NCBI RefSeq assembly: GCF_024692365.1
Contig: NZ_JAILMR010000018.1
Location: forward strand, 1 to 64,000
Reading direction: 5' to 3'
Length of the DNA stretch: 64,000 bases
Source of the DNA: Ruminococcus sp.
GTDB taxonomy: Bacteria > Bacillota > Clostridia > Oscillospirales > Ruminococcaceae
A program made the position numbers and the translations under genes. The notes below the pieces were generated by a model. The model did not search any database, had not been told where the DNA came from, and saw only the letters and a list, made by a program, of their open reading frames with translations. Each line of letters opens with the position of its first letter. The first letter of the stretch is position 1. Of the stretch, positions 1-7,773 are shown piece by piece.

Positions 1-294
1 GTATGAGTGTGGTAGGCTGGTGGCCAGGCAGCAGCCCTCGTGGCTGCCTGCCTGTGCTGCCGGACTACCGCGCTCATAGAGGCTTGCTGTCAAGTGGACT
101 GTGGAATAAATGCGAACGGACTGGACGAACAACACGAAGAGTACCTAATAAAGTACAGTGCGGTTCTTCTCCGGCAGCGTGCGGTCGAAACTCCGTGCAG
201 CTGCGGTTTTGGGGTCGGCATATACACTGAGGCACAAAAAAGTGCGTACTTGTGCGATTCAGTCTTTTCTGCTATACTGATTATTTCGCCCCGT

Positions 295-404
295 GGAACG
301 CACCAATCCGCAACAAGGAAAACGGTAATCCGAATCAAGGAACGCACCAATCCTAAACGAGGAACGCATCAATCTGCTGCAAAGAATGCACTTGTCGATG
401 AAAT
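295..404 (+). repeat. Five direct 22-bp iteron-like repeats (left array)
   Basis: Units begin at 295, 317, 339, 361 and, more degenerate, 383, an exact 22-bp period. The shared core is GGAACGCACCAATCC with variants (GGAAAACGGTAATCC, GGAACGCATCAATCT). The units abut without spacers, so this is not a CRISPR array. Confidence 0.8.
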
Positions 405-465
405 AGTGAGCTGTTCTTAGATTCTGAACCAGAGGCAAATCCAGCCACCGCCGTAAGGCGGCTTG

Positions 466-587
466 CCCTTGACAGGTTCTGAAAGAAATGCTAAAATGGC
501 TGACCGACGGTGAACCTGCTGAGCTGTTCTTGAGTTCGTCACCGTCGGCATCGACCACGCAGCATTTCTTTCAGGTTCTGTCAAGGG
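466..587. repeat. Long imperfect inverted repeat
   Basis: The 27-nt arm 466-492 matches the reverse complement of 561-587 at 24 of 27 positions. An inner arm 504-515 (CCGACGGTGAAC) pairs with 534-548, which has a 3-nt insertion. A small hairpin (CCGCC-GTAA-GGCGG, 448-461) lies just outside. There is no T-tract, so it is unlikely to be an ordinary terminator. It sits at the centre of the iteron-flanked element. Confidence 0.7.
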
Positions 588-633
588 TGGCGGTCGTCTT
601 TCAGGAACTTCTAATTGAAGAATCGAGCTTTTC

Positions 634-745
634 CCTATGCTATATACGAGATGCGTTCCTCTGGCGAATTACTGCGTACCTTACGCGAATTGGCGTTTTC
701 CTCGCCGCGTATCGATGTTTTCCTTCCGGCGGATTGATGTTTTCC
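634..745 (-). repeat. Five inverted 21-22-bp iteron-like repeats (right array)
   Basis: Read on the minus strand, units start at 745, 723, 701, 680 and 659 (spacing 22, 22, 21, 21) with the core GGAAAACATCAATCCG and variants. A further weak unit may start at 634. They are the same motif as the left array in opposite orientation, so the two arrays face each other. Confidence 0.75.
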
Positions 746-890
746 TGAGTGCGGAATAATCAGAACGGCTTCTGCAAGCTCACCAAATGATATTTACGGC
801 AAACAGCAAATGCTCTACGAACTGGAACTTCGCAAGATCGAGCTGCGCAACGAGATTCTTGAGGATGTGCAGAACTATTCTTCTTTTTAG
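738..890 (+). pseudogene. C-terminal remnant of an unknown protein
   Basis: An open frame without a plausible start runs from 738 to the TAG at 888-890. Its last 40 residues (ending KIELRNEILEDVQNYSSF) have the charged, helical composition of a real protein, unlike neighbouring frames. The frame opens only at the right end of the iteron element, so it may be the tail of a gene cut by that element. The family is not recognised. Confidence 0.35.
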
Positions 891-954
891 ATACCATAAG
901 TTCCGTTACCGTTATTTTAAACTTATCTTTAAATAAATTAATCAATTATTTTGC

Positions 955-983
955 TTGACATTTGACTTGAAATCTGTTATAAT
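955..983 (+). promoter_or_regulatory. Sigma-70-type promoter for the beta-helix gene
   Basis: TTGACA at 955-960 and TATAAT at 978-983 with a 17-bp spacer: a perfect consensus. The leader contains a hairpin (TTCACAT-CTAAA-ATGTGAA, about 1015-1033). Confidence 0.85.
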
Positions 984-1072
984 ATGTTTCAAAGATATTT
1001 CTGTATTCAAAAAAGTTCACATCTAAAATGTGAAAGGCTGACAGAGTCATGCTTATGTGTTGCAAGTAATGC

Positions 1073-3817
1073 ATGGCTTCGGCAGAGGGAGAGTTGCAGG
1101 TAGTTGACACAGCTGAGGCATTTAAGGCAGCTGTTGAAGAAGGCACAAGTGTTAAGCTTACGGCTAATATTGAACTTGCCAGCACTGTGAACGTTACAAA
1201 GGATGTTACGATTGATCTGAACAATTTTGACATTACAGCCCCTAGTAAGCGTGCATTCCATGTTCTGGCAGGTACGCTGACCCTGACTGGTAAGGGTACT
1301 GTTTCAAGCAGCGTGCAGGACGAAGGCAGTTCTGTTATTCGTGTGGGTGATGGCAAAGACACCACAAAGACAGGTGATACAGACGCTGGTCTTTATGTTG
1401 GTAAAGATGTAACCATTACTTCTGATACATGGTATGGCGTAACGGTTTTTGGTAGTAAGACAACAGAAACTGTTGATATCTATGGTAAAGTTAAAGTGAC
1501 CGGTACGGCAGCTGCTATTTCTGGTAATGGAAATGTTCAGAATAGCGGCACAACTATCAACATCTATGACGGAGCAGAGATAACAGCTACTGGAGATGTT
1601 GCTATTTATCACCCGCAGGATGGAACATTAAACGTCACAGGTGGAACAATTATTGGTCTTGGCGGTATTGTTGCCCGCGCTGGTCGTATTTACGTAAGCG
1701 GTGGCACCTTTACATGTACGGGAACAGAACCCGGCAAGGTAGGCGATAACGATACTCTTGTTCCTCGTTCGGCACTGGTATTTGACGAAGTTGCAAATTA
1801 TCCCGGATTTAATGTTGATGCGGAAATTAGGGTCTCCGGTGGTACATTTAATACTGCTAGTGGCGTTGCAGCTATTACTACTATTAACAACCCTTCTCGT
1901 ATCACAGTCTTTGGAGGAACATTCTCCACAGAAGTCAGCTCATACCTTGCTGGCGGCTATATTCAGGGAAATAGCGGTGCAGTTTGCGCGTTTGACAACA
2001 TCAATGTGAGTGATGTTTATTTATTGACTAAAGATGTAAATTTAAATAAAATTATCATCACAAATGGTGTTGATGCTACAATTGACTTGAATGGACATGA
2101 TATTACCTTGGAAGGTGACAGCGGCAGAATATTTGTCGGCACTCAGGCAAAGGCTGGTGCTACTGCTGCGAATGGCTCAAATCTTGTTCTTACCAACAGC
2201 AGTTCAACAGATGCAACGGTTAATACCACAAAGGGAGCTAAGGTTGCTTACTATGGCAAAATGACAGTTGATGCAGGTGTTACCCTCACAAGTAGTGCTA
2301 CTCAGGCGCTTTGGTATCTTGGTAATACAGTTATTGATATTTATGGTTCAGTTACAACTGATTGTGTCGACAACGCAGCAGTTTCTGGTATTGGTAATAA
2401 AGTGACAAGTACTGCTGATGATTCCTATAATGGTGTTGTAAATATATATGAAGGTGCGGAGATAATTTCTGCTAATGAGAACGGTATATATCAGCCTAAT
2501 GACGGTATACTCAATATTTATGGTGGTACTATCACAGGTTCTACTGGTATCTATGTAAAGAGTGGTGTGGTAAATATCACAGGTGGTACAGTTAACGGTA
2601 CCGGAGAGAATGAAGAATACGAGTATTATGGTAATGGTGGAAACTCTACAGGTGATGCTCTTGTATTTGAAGCTTCATCGGCGGCTTATTCAGAAGCCCC
2701 AGTAGCTAATATAAGTAGCGGTATATTTAATTCAGAGCATTCAAAGAGTTTGGGCATTTATTGCTATAAAGAGTCGCCTTATACCAGTCCCGTGGTTAAT
2801 ATAACCGGTGGTAAATTTAAAGAAACTATTGATTCATCTTACATAGCTGACGGATATTATCAGAACAGTGACAAGCAAGTAGTTACTGACGAGCGCACCA
2901 ATATCTCCAAGGCGAAGATAACAATCGATGGTGGTAATTCAAGAAATTTCAGTAATTATGATAATATTGATATTACAAACAATATCCATGTATCAGTCGA
3001 TGGTAAAGATCTTGAGCGGGGTACTGACTATGAGATCGAAGGCGACACAATAGGTAATGATGTAGGCACTTATATTTTCAGAATCAAAGGTATAAACGAT
3101 TACAAGGGCGAACTTTCGAGTTACTGGGTTATTGATGCAACAATAAATGTTTTTATTGAGAGTGATGAAGTATATTATAATCCCGAAAAGCGTGCGACTT
3201 ATGGCAAGTCTGTAACTGTAACTCCTCCTAGTAATGTTCATTGGGGCGATAATAGCTGTTGGGAGGCATCTTATGATAACGGTGAAACATGGAATATCGC
3301 AAGCTATTCCGAAAGCTACAGCTTTATTGCACTTAAAGATGTTAAACTTAGAGTTGGTTCATATGATACTGATAAAGTGCAGGAAAAGTCTGTTCTGACT
3401 ATGTCTACTTCTCAGACTACATATAGCGGTAAGAATGCTATCAAGTTCACATTCAGCAGAAATATTGATTCTTCTAAGTACACTGTTAAGGAAGTTGGCG
3501 TTCTTTATGGTACTAACAAGCTTGCAGGTGCAGATACAACTAATTCAGGATATCTGACAGCAAATCTTCTTACAAATGGTGCTGAATATGGCATAACGAA
3601 TCTTGCTGAATCGCTCAAATCAAGTACAACTATTAAGAAGTATGTTGCAAGTTCAAAGAATGTAAATGGTACAGTTGATCTCTCCTATGTTATAGGCTCA
3701 AATGTAACATATTACACAAACGCAATAGGTTATGTAATTGTTCGTGATAAGACAACAGGTAATTCTACGACAATTTACTCTAATGCTGTTTCGACTAGCT
3801 TTAATAGTGCCGGTTAA
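1073..3817 (+). CDS. Large duplicated beta-helix surface-type protein, no signal peptide
   Basis: The 914-residue product is rich in Gly, Thr, Asn and Ser, with recurring short strands such as VNITGGT, INIYDGAEI and IRVSGGTF, as expected of a right-handed parallel beta-helix (pectate-lyase-like fold). Residues of about 15-300 and 310-620 are an internal duplication: each has a Lys-rich strand, an IYG motif, a GAEI motif, then two GGT/GGTF motifs. Residues of about 640-914 form Ig-like or other beta domains. Such proteins are usually secreted adhesins or carbohydrate binders. Here the frame is closed by TAA at 1067, no SD precedes the ATG, and residues MASAEGELQ look like a post-cleavage mature N-terminus, so the export signal seems lost or lies in another frame. 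No catalytic function is assigned. Confidence 0.7.
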   Translation: MASAEGELQVVDTAEAFKAAVEEGTSVKLTANIELASTVNVTKDVTIDLNNFDITAPSKRAFHVLAGTLTLTGKGTVSSSVQDEGSSVIRVGDGKDTTKTGDTDAGLYVGKDVTITSDTWYGVTVFGSKTTETVDIYGKVKVTGTAAAISGNGNVQNSGTTINIYDGAEITATGDVAIYHPQDGTLNVTGGTIIGLGGIVARAGRIYVSGGTFTCTGTEPGKVGDNDTLVPRSALVFDEVANYPGFNVDAEIRVSGGTFNTASGVAAITTINNPSRITVFGGTFSTEVSSYLAGGYIQGNSGAVCAFDNINVSDVYLLTKDVNLNKIIITNGVDATIDLNGHDITLEGDSGRIFVGTQAKAGATAANGSNLVLTNSSSTDATVNTTKGAKVAYYGKMTVDAGVTLTSSATQALWYLGNTVIDIYGSVTTDCVDNAAVSGIGNKVTSTADDSYNGVVNIYEGAEIISANENGIYQPNDGILNIYGGTITGSTGIYVKSGVVNITGGTVNGTGENEEYEYYGNGGNSTGDALVFEASSAAYSEAPVANISSGIFNSEHSKSLGIYCYKESPYTSPVVNITGGKFKETIDSSYIADGYYQNSDKQVVTDERTNISKAKITIDGGNSRNFSNYDNIDITNNIHVSVDGKDLERGTDYEIEGDTIGNDVGTYIFRIKGINDYKGELSSYWVIDATINVFIESDEVYYNPEKRATYGKSVTVTPPSNVHWGDNSCWEASYDNGETWNIASYSESYSFIALKDVKLRVGSYDTDKVQEKSVLTMSTSQTTYSGKNAIKFTFSRNIDSSKYTVKEVGVLYGTNKLAGADTTNSGYLTANLLTNGAEYGITNLAESLKSSTTIKKYVASSKNVNGTVDLSYVIGSNVTYYTNAIGYVIVRDKTTGNSTTIYSNAVSTSFNSAG

Positions 3818-3857
3818 TAAAATAGCATCTGATTTTATAGGAAAGGACTGATAAGAT

Positions 3858-3974
3858 ATGAAGAAATTTGTTGCTCCAGAAATGGAGATCATTGAATTTA
3901 AGGTTGGAGATGTACTCGTTGCAAGCGGTGATTATGTATCCGATGTAACAGAAGCTGGACAGAATGACTTCTAA
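3858..3974 (+). CDS. 38-residue peptide, possible RiPP-type precursor
   Basis: ATG at 3858 follows an AAAGGA ribosome-binding site; the product begins MKKFVAPEMEIIEF, continues KVGDVLVASGDY and ends EAGQNDF. It lies 40 bases after the beta-helix gene, apparently on the same transcript, and before a strong terminator. A charged MKKF..PEMEII start followed by a short Gly/Ser/Asp-rich tail is a form I associate with small orphan peptides of gut Clostridia. It contains no Cys. The next three genes encode a PqqD-like RRE, a signal-peptidase-like protein and an HprK-like kinase, so a role as modified-peptide precursor is a reasonable inference, not shown by the sequence. Confidence 0.6.
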   Translation: MKKFVAPEMEIIEFKVGDVLVASGDYVSDVTEAGQNDF

Positions 3975-3996
3975 CCTTAAATAATCCCAACACCCC

Positions 3997-4032
3997 ACGG
4001 CAGGCAGCCCAAATACTGCCTGCCGTTTTTCT
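3997..4032 (+). terminator. Intrinsic terminator
   Basis: A perfect 11-bp stem (ACGGCAGGCAG 3997-4007 with 4016-4026) is followed by a T-tract. It separates the peptide gene from the PqqD operon. Confidence 0.9.
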
Positions 4033-4060
4033 TGCTTTTTAAAGCCAAATATGCTATAAT
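4032..4060 (+). promoter_or_regulatory. Promoter of the PqqD/S26/HprK operon
   Basis: TTGCTT at 4032-4037 and TATAAT at 4055-4060, spacer 17 bp. A strong RBS (AAGGAGG, 4079-4085) precedes the first ATG. Confidence 0.75.
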
Positions 4061-4092
4061 AAATATATCACACCAACTAAGGAGGAATATAT

Positions 4093-4362
4093 ATGAAACT
4101 TGCGGTTGAAATGGCTGTAATGGAACTTGACGGCGAATGGAACGCGGTGGCTGTCGGAGAGGACAGCTCGAAATTCCGCGGAATGATGCGGCTGAACGAA
4201 TCCGCGGCGGATATCATAAAGCTGCTCGCTGAGGAAACTACAAATGAAAAGCTGCTTGCGGATATGCAGACGATCTATCCCGACAACACGGCTGATGAAC
4301 TGACCCGCGGAATCGATGTTATCCTCGCAAAGCTAAGAGCGGAAGGACTGCTTGAAGAATGA
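4093..4362 (+). CDS. PqqD-family peptide-recognition (RRE) protein
   Basis: The 89-residue product has the PqqD pattern: a beta-rich start, then LNESAADIIKLL, an acidic helix, and a C-terminal helix ending LRAEGLLEE. PqqD-type proteins bind leader peptides and deliver them to modifying enzymes. It is the first gene of a three-gene operon; its stop overlaps the next ATG by four bases, which implies translational coupling. No radical SAM enzyme is present, so the substrate modification would have to come from the HprK-like kinase or from elsewhere. The family call is good; the role in peptide maturation is inferred from context. Confidence 0.8.
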   Translation: MKLAVEMAVMELDGEWNAVAVGEDSSKFRGMMRLNESAADIIKLLAEETTNEKLLADMQTIYPDNTADELTRGIDVILAKLRAEGLLEE

Positions 4363-4808
4363 AGCCCGTATCCTACGAAAACGCGCTGGAACGCTTGGGG
4401 ACGATCATTTTCACCGTTAGGGGCATCAGTATGCGGCCGCTTTTTCGCGCCATGACAGACGCTATTCTCGTGAAAAAATGTGATCCCGAAAGCCTGAAAA
4501 ACCTTGATATAGTTCTTTTCAAAAGGGGAGAGCAGTACGTTCTGCACCGTATCGTTGACAGAAAATCGGACGGCAGATTTGTCATCGCAGGGGATAACTG
4601 CTGTGGTGCAGATATCGTCCGCCCGCAGGATATCCTCGGTATCGTGACCTCTGCACAGCGTGGCGACAAGCCGATAAAGCTGGATGGAGTGCGCTATGAC
4701 TTGTACGAAAAGCTGTGGTGCAAGCCGTATAAATTTCGCTTTGTCGTTCTGAGCTGTAAATTTAAAATCAGAAGTATTGCCAGACGAATACTAAAACCGG
4801 GGAGATAG
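4359..4808 (+). CDS. S24/S26 signal-peptidase-like protein
   Basis: The 149-residue product carries GISMRPL with the candidate nucleophile Ser24, YVLHRIV with His63, and a GDN motif. The Ser/His pair resembles SipW/ER-type signal peptidases, which use His where bacterial type I enzymes use Lys. There is no N-terminal membrane anchor, and the C-terminal region is basic. In this operon it could remove the leader from a small peptide or process an exported substrate. It overlaps the PqqD gene and lies three bases before the kinase gene. Confidence 0.75.
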   Translation: MKPVSYENALERLGTIIFTVRGISMRPLFRAMTDAILVKKCDPESLKNLDIVLFKRGEQYVLHRIVDRKSDGRFVIAGDNCCGADIVRPQDILGIVTSAQRGDKPIKLDGVRYDLYEKLWCKPYKFRFVVLSCKFKIRSIARRILKPGR

Positions 4809-4811
4809 TAC

Positions 4812-5540
4812 ATGGATTTTACAGTTAGACTTGTGGAAAAAAATATTGCCATAACCAGCATTTATGACCAGGTCAAAGTCCTCTGCCGTGATTATCTGAC
4901 CGAGCATGCGGCTGATTTTTCAGTCACGGTTTCGCCCGAAGATATAGCCCGTGAGCATAAACAGAACAGGCGTGAAGCGGAGATAGAGCGCATAAGGGAA
5001 GTTGAATATCCCGAAAGCTATCTCGAAACTCTTGCAGTCTACCGAAAGATAGTCGTCCAAATGCTTGAATACGATACGTTTCTTATGCACGGGGCAGTGG
5101 TCGCAGTGGGTGAGCGTGCATGGCTGTTCACCGCACACCCCGGTACGGGCAAGACCACGCATATCCGCCTTTGGCTTGACAACATTGAGGGCAGCTATGT
5201 GGTGAACGGTGATAAACCGCTCATTCAGATAGGCGAGCAGATAACCGTTTTTGGTACTCCGTGGTCGGGCAAGGAGGGTATGAATAAAAATATCGGCGTG
5301 AAGCTCTGCGGTATAGTTTTGCTCGAAAGAGGTGCTGAAAACTGTATCAACGCACTATCTTTTTCTGAGGCTCTTCCGACACTTATCCAACAAAGCTACC
5401 GCCCGAAAGATAAGCAGCAGCTCAGTAAAACGCTTGCGCTTATAGGCAAGCTAAGCGGACGTGTACCCATGTACCGTTTGCAGTGCAATATGCTCCCCGA
5501 TGCGGCATTTACTGCTTACAGTGTTTTATCAGCAGAATAA
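4812..5540 (+). CDS. HprK-like (SynChlorMet/PEPCK-fold) peptide kinase candidate
   Basis: The 242-residue product has LMHGAVV at 91-97 and a Walker A loop HPGTGKTTH at 109-117, followed by NGDKP and a conserved TPWSGKE. This is the pattern of HPr-kinase-like ATPases found next to PqqD proteins in peptide-modification clusters; relatives in lasso-peptide clusters phosphorylate the precursor. The first 80 residues are divergent and may recognise the substrate. It is the last gene of the operon. Confidence 0.75.
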   Translation: MDFTVRLVEKNIAITSIYDQVKVLCRDYLTEHAADFSVTVSPEDIAREHKQNRREAEIERIREVEYPESYLETLAVYRKIVVQMLEYDTFLMHGAVVAVGERAWLFTAHPGTGKTTHIRLWLDNIEGSYVVNGDKPLIQIGEQITVFGTPWSGKEGMNKNIGVKLCGIVLLERGAENCINALSFSEALPTLIQQSYRPKDKQQLSKTLALIGKLSGRVPMYRLQCNMLPDAAFTAYSVLSAE

Positions 5541-5641
5541 AGGTCAAAATCCACCACCTGATATTTCAGCAGGAAAGTGCCCTCGGTTCAGATGATGGCT
5601 TGTATGTTTGTGACCTTGGCATATTGAACTGAATAAAAAAT
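5541..5641 (+). other. Short spacer after the kinase gene
   Basis: A frame here ends in SDDGLYVCDLGILN just before a hairpin. It may be the out-of-frame end of a decayed gene, but it is too short to name. Confidence 0.2.
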
Positions 5642-5673
5642 GCGCCCCAGGATGTTATGTCATCTTGGGGCGC
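5642..5673. terminator. Bidirectional terminator hairpin
   Basis: GCGCCCCAGGATG (5642-5654) pairs with CATCTTGGGGCGC (5661-5673) with one G-U pair. A run of A precedes it and a T-rich tract follows, so it can serve the kinase operon and the minus-strand remnant to its right. Confidence 0.75.
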
Positions 5674-5711
5674 TGATTATTTTAGTTATCTCAATTTGGT
5701 CTGAGTTTGTA

Positions 5712-5900
5712 TCAATCTACAGATACAGTAACAGCGTAAACAGGAGCATTTTCGGTCACCCATTTGCCGTTGATCGTGGCAATTACGACTGTTTTGTAAG
5801 AGCCGCTCTGTACTTTTGGTTCACGACAACAGCTTTGACTAATAATCAGAAACTGTATATACCGCCGACAGAAGGTTCTTCCGCATTTTTCCGTAAATAC
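5712..5900 (-). pseudogene. Remnant of a CBM37-like C-terminal module
   Basis: On the minus strand, a frame ending at 5712 reads SYKTVVIATINGKW, then VTENAPVYAVTVSVD and a stop. This matches the layout of the C-terminal module of the GH30 enzyme at 26818 (YKVAIAAKVNGTWD...NAVIVTVV). Upstream residues continue in another frame (KAVVVNQK) and then meet stops. It is therefore the frameshifted tail of a lost secreted protein. Its left end coincides with the bidirectional terminator. Confidence 0.5.
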
Positions 5901-6099
5901 TAATATAGTTTAATAGAATCATTGCTAATTAAAGTATATCTGTAAATCAATCTTCCTTATTACGGACTTTCGCGGAAGAGCCCTGAGTTGACGGCGTATA
6001 CAGATGCAGTCCCAATTTTGGATTGCACAATTTTTTGAAGTGGATACGCTCTAGAAAATGTCCAATGTGATATTTGTGCAAAAAATTTTGTCGAAGCTC

Positions 6100-6128
6100 T
6101 TGACAAACGAACAAAAGTTTGATATAAT
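6100..6128 (+). promoter_or_regulatory. Consensus promoter of a structured leader
   Basis: TTGACA at 6100-6105 and TATAAT at 6123-6128, spacer 17 bp. It drives a leader of more than 300 nt ahead of the ATPase gene, or a free small RNA. Confidence 0.8.
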
Positions 6129-6134
6129 ATATCT

Positions 6135-6310
6135 AGGCTAAATGCCATACATGATTATTTATATAAAAAACCGTGCTATCATTGTCGGCTCGACCGACAC
6201 CATATATGCCGTAAGGCTCTTTACATATAGGCACGAATACGCATCCAGGCAGTTTGTTTTTTCAGACTGTCAGCTTTGCTATTCGTGAAAATATGTAAGG
6301 GGCTTTTTGT
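6135..6310 (+). ncRNA. Structured small RNA or attenuator
   Basis: After the expected start near 6135 come a short hairpin (TGTCGG-CTCGA-CCGACA, 6183-6199) and a long composite hairpin. In the latter, 6216-6228 pairs with 6291-6303 (13 bp with two G-U pairs), and inside it CACGAATA 6232-6239 pairs with TATTCGTG 6280-6287. TTTTT follows at 6304. Transcription would end near 6310 unless read-through is regulated, giving an RNA of about 175 nt. It does not match a riboswitch class I recognise. Confidence 0.6.
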
Positions 6311-6450
6311 TTTGCCCGGATAAAATTGAATCCCGCAGCAGGAGAGATACCTACGGAACAAAAGTGTGCCATGATACCTTGGAGGAGGCTAGCACGCCAA
6401 GTAAGGAAAGACCTTTCCGTCACGCAAGGCGAACAGAGGAACTGTACTGT

Positions 6451-7773
6451 ATGCGGATAGAAAATCTGAAAAGAGGAGATGGTAGATTGAGAAATCTGAT
6501 TACAAAATCCTGCGAGGAGATCATGACCACGCTCTACAAGCCAACGGTCTTCGCTGTCGAAGGACTTATCACGCAGGGACTGTACATTCTAGCAGGCTCG
6601 CCCAAGGTCGGAAAATCGTGGCTTGCGCTGGAACTTTGCCTCGCCATATCGAAAGGAGAAAAGCTGCTTGAACGTCCGACACGGCAAGGCTCGGCACTGT
6701 ATTTTTGTCTTGAGGACAGCTGGCAGAGAATACAATCCAGGCTGTATGAACTGACCGATGAGCCGTCGGAGAAGCTTCACTTTGCTTTGAAAGCAGACAC
6801 GATAGGCGATGGACTGTGCGAACAGATAGTCAAGTTCAAGTCGGAACATGATGACCTGCGACTAGTGGTCATCGACACATTGCAGATGGTGCGTAGCGAA
6901 ACAGACAGCAGCTACGGCAGCGACTACGCTGAGTTGATACCGCTGAAATCTCTGGCTGAACAGCTTGACATAAGCATAGTTCTTGTTCATCATCTGCGTA
7001 AAGCGATGGACAGCGATCCGTTCAATATGATCTCAGGGAGCACAGGTCTGAACGGTTGTGTGGACGGTATGCTGGTGCTGAAAAAGGATAAGAGGTGCGG
7101 CGGGCAGGCTATGCTGTACGCTACAGGTCGTGACATTGAGGACTGCGAACTGACTTTGAATAGAGATGGCGCACGCTGGATACTTACAGATGAACTCGAG
7201 GACAAGCCGCCCGACACTTTTGTGTTCGCTGTGCATGACCTGATAGTCGAGCGGTGTTCTTTCAAAGGCTCGGCGACGGAGTTCTGCAGTCTGTTGAAAG
7301 AAAAATATGGAGGTGAGTATTTTGCCAACCGATTGACAAGAAATATGTTTCGCCATGCGTATGAACTACGTGACCTGGGTGTGACCTTTGAGGTCAAGCG
7401 CAGCAACGGACAGCGGCTGTTGCTCATCGGCTATGATAAAAATAGTGACGGCAGTGACGGTAAAAATATGATGCCCGAGCAGGCTCATACTTCTGACCCT
7501 ACTGTCACTGAATGTTTCGGAAACGCTGAAATATCTTCGTTATCGGTTGAGGGTGACGGCAGCGACACCAGCATTTCTACTGACCCTGTACCTGCAGCTG
7601 CTGTCCCTGATAACGATGCTGATGACCCTGAGTATGTACTCATCAACGGCAAGCGTGTACCTATTGTGAGAATGTCATTCGAGGATATAGTCCTCAGAAG
7701 TGCCACGAGATTAAGGCAGAAAATCTACGAAGAACGAGGTATTCTGGTGCCAGAGTTGAAACTCGGAACGTGA
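6451..7773 (+). CDS. RepA-like AAA/DnaB-type ATPase of a mobile element
   Basis: The 440-residue product has Walker A GSPKVGKSW at about 49-57, a Walker B-like LVVIDTLQM and a VLVHHLRK motif, as in RepA/RadA-like hexameric ATPases of plasmids and integrative elements. The C-terminal third is polar and probably linker plus a small domain. The frame is open back to a TTG at 6307, but that lies inside the terminator-like hairpin. I chose the ATG at 6451 (AGAGGA 10 bases upstream); a TTG at 6487 with a better SD is an alternative. It probably supports replication or maintenance of the element that includes the xis and int genes downstream. Confidence 0.75.
   Translation: MRIENLKRGDGRLRNLITKSCEEIMTTLYKPTVFAVEGLITQGLYILAGSPKVGKSWLALELCLAISKGEKLLERPTRQGSALYFCLEDSWQRIQSRLYELTDEPSEKLHFALKADTIGDGLCEQIVKFKSEHDDLRLVVIDTLQMVRSETDSSYGSDYAELIPLKSLAEQLDISIVLVHHLRKAMDSDPFNMISGSTGLNGCVDGMLVLKKDKRCGGQAMLYATGRDIEDCELTLNRDGARWILTDELEDKPPDTFVFAVHDLIVERCSFKGSATEFCSLLKEKYGGEYFANRLTRNMFRHAYELRDLGVTFEVKRSNGQRLLLIGYDKNSDGSDGKNMMPEQAHTSDPTVTECFGNAEISSLSVEGDGSDTSISTDPVPAAAVPDNDADDPEYVLINGKRVPIVRMSFEDIVLRSATRLRQKIYEERGILVPELKLGT

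Larger units (their letters stand above)
277..763. mobile_element. Candidate 487-bp element with terminal inverted repeats and iterons
   Basis: The nonamer CTGATTATT at 277-285 recurs in inverted orientation at 755-763, and similarity continues inward for about 18 bp. Directly inside each end lies an array of 22-bp repeats pointing inward (five per side). The centre holds a long imperfect inverted repeat. No credible gene lies within it. The architecture fits a miniature transposable element with multiple transposase-binding sites (Tn7/Mu-like logic) or a plasmid-type iteron origin; the sequence alone does not decide. No clear target-site duplication was seen at the ends. Confidence 0.5.

Noticed and set aside
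295..404. Possible CRISPR array
   Set aside because: The 22-bp units abut with no spacers between them and a matching array faces the other way at 634-745; this is an iteron pattern.
40..420. 126-codon open frame at the left edge
   Set aside because: Runs through the iteron array, has Cys/Thr-rich low-information composition and no RBS.
5642..5673. Left attachment site copy of tRNA-Arg
   Set aside because: Shares only TGCGCC and CAGGA with the tRNA 3' end; it is better explained as a terminator hairpin.
6307..6450. Longer start (TTG at 6307) for the RepA-like ATPase
   Set aside because: The codon lies in the T-tract of the terminator-like hairpin and has no SD; the added residues look non-coding.
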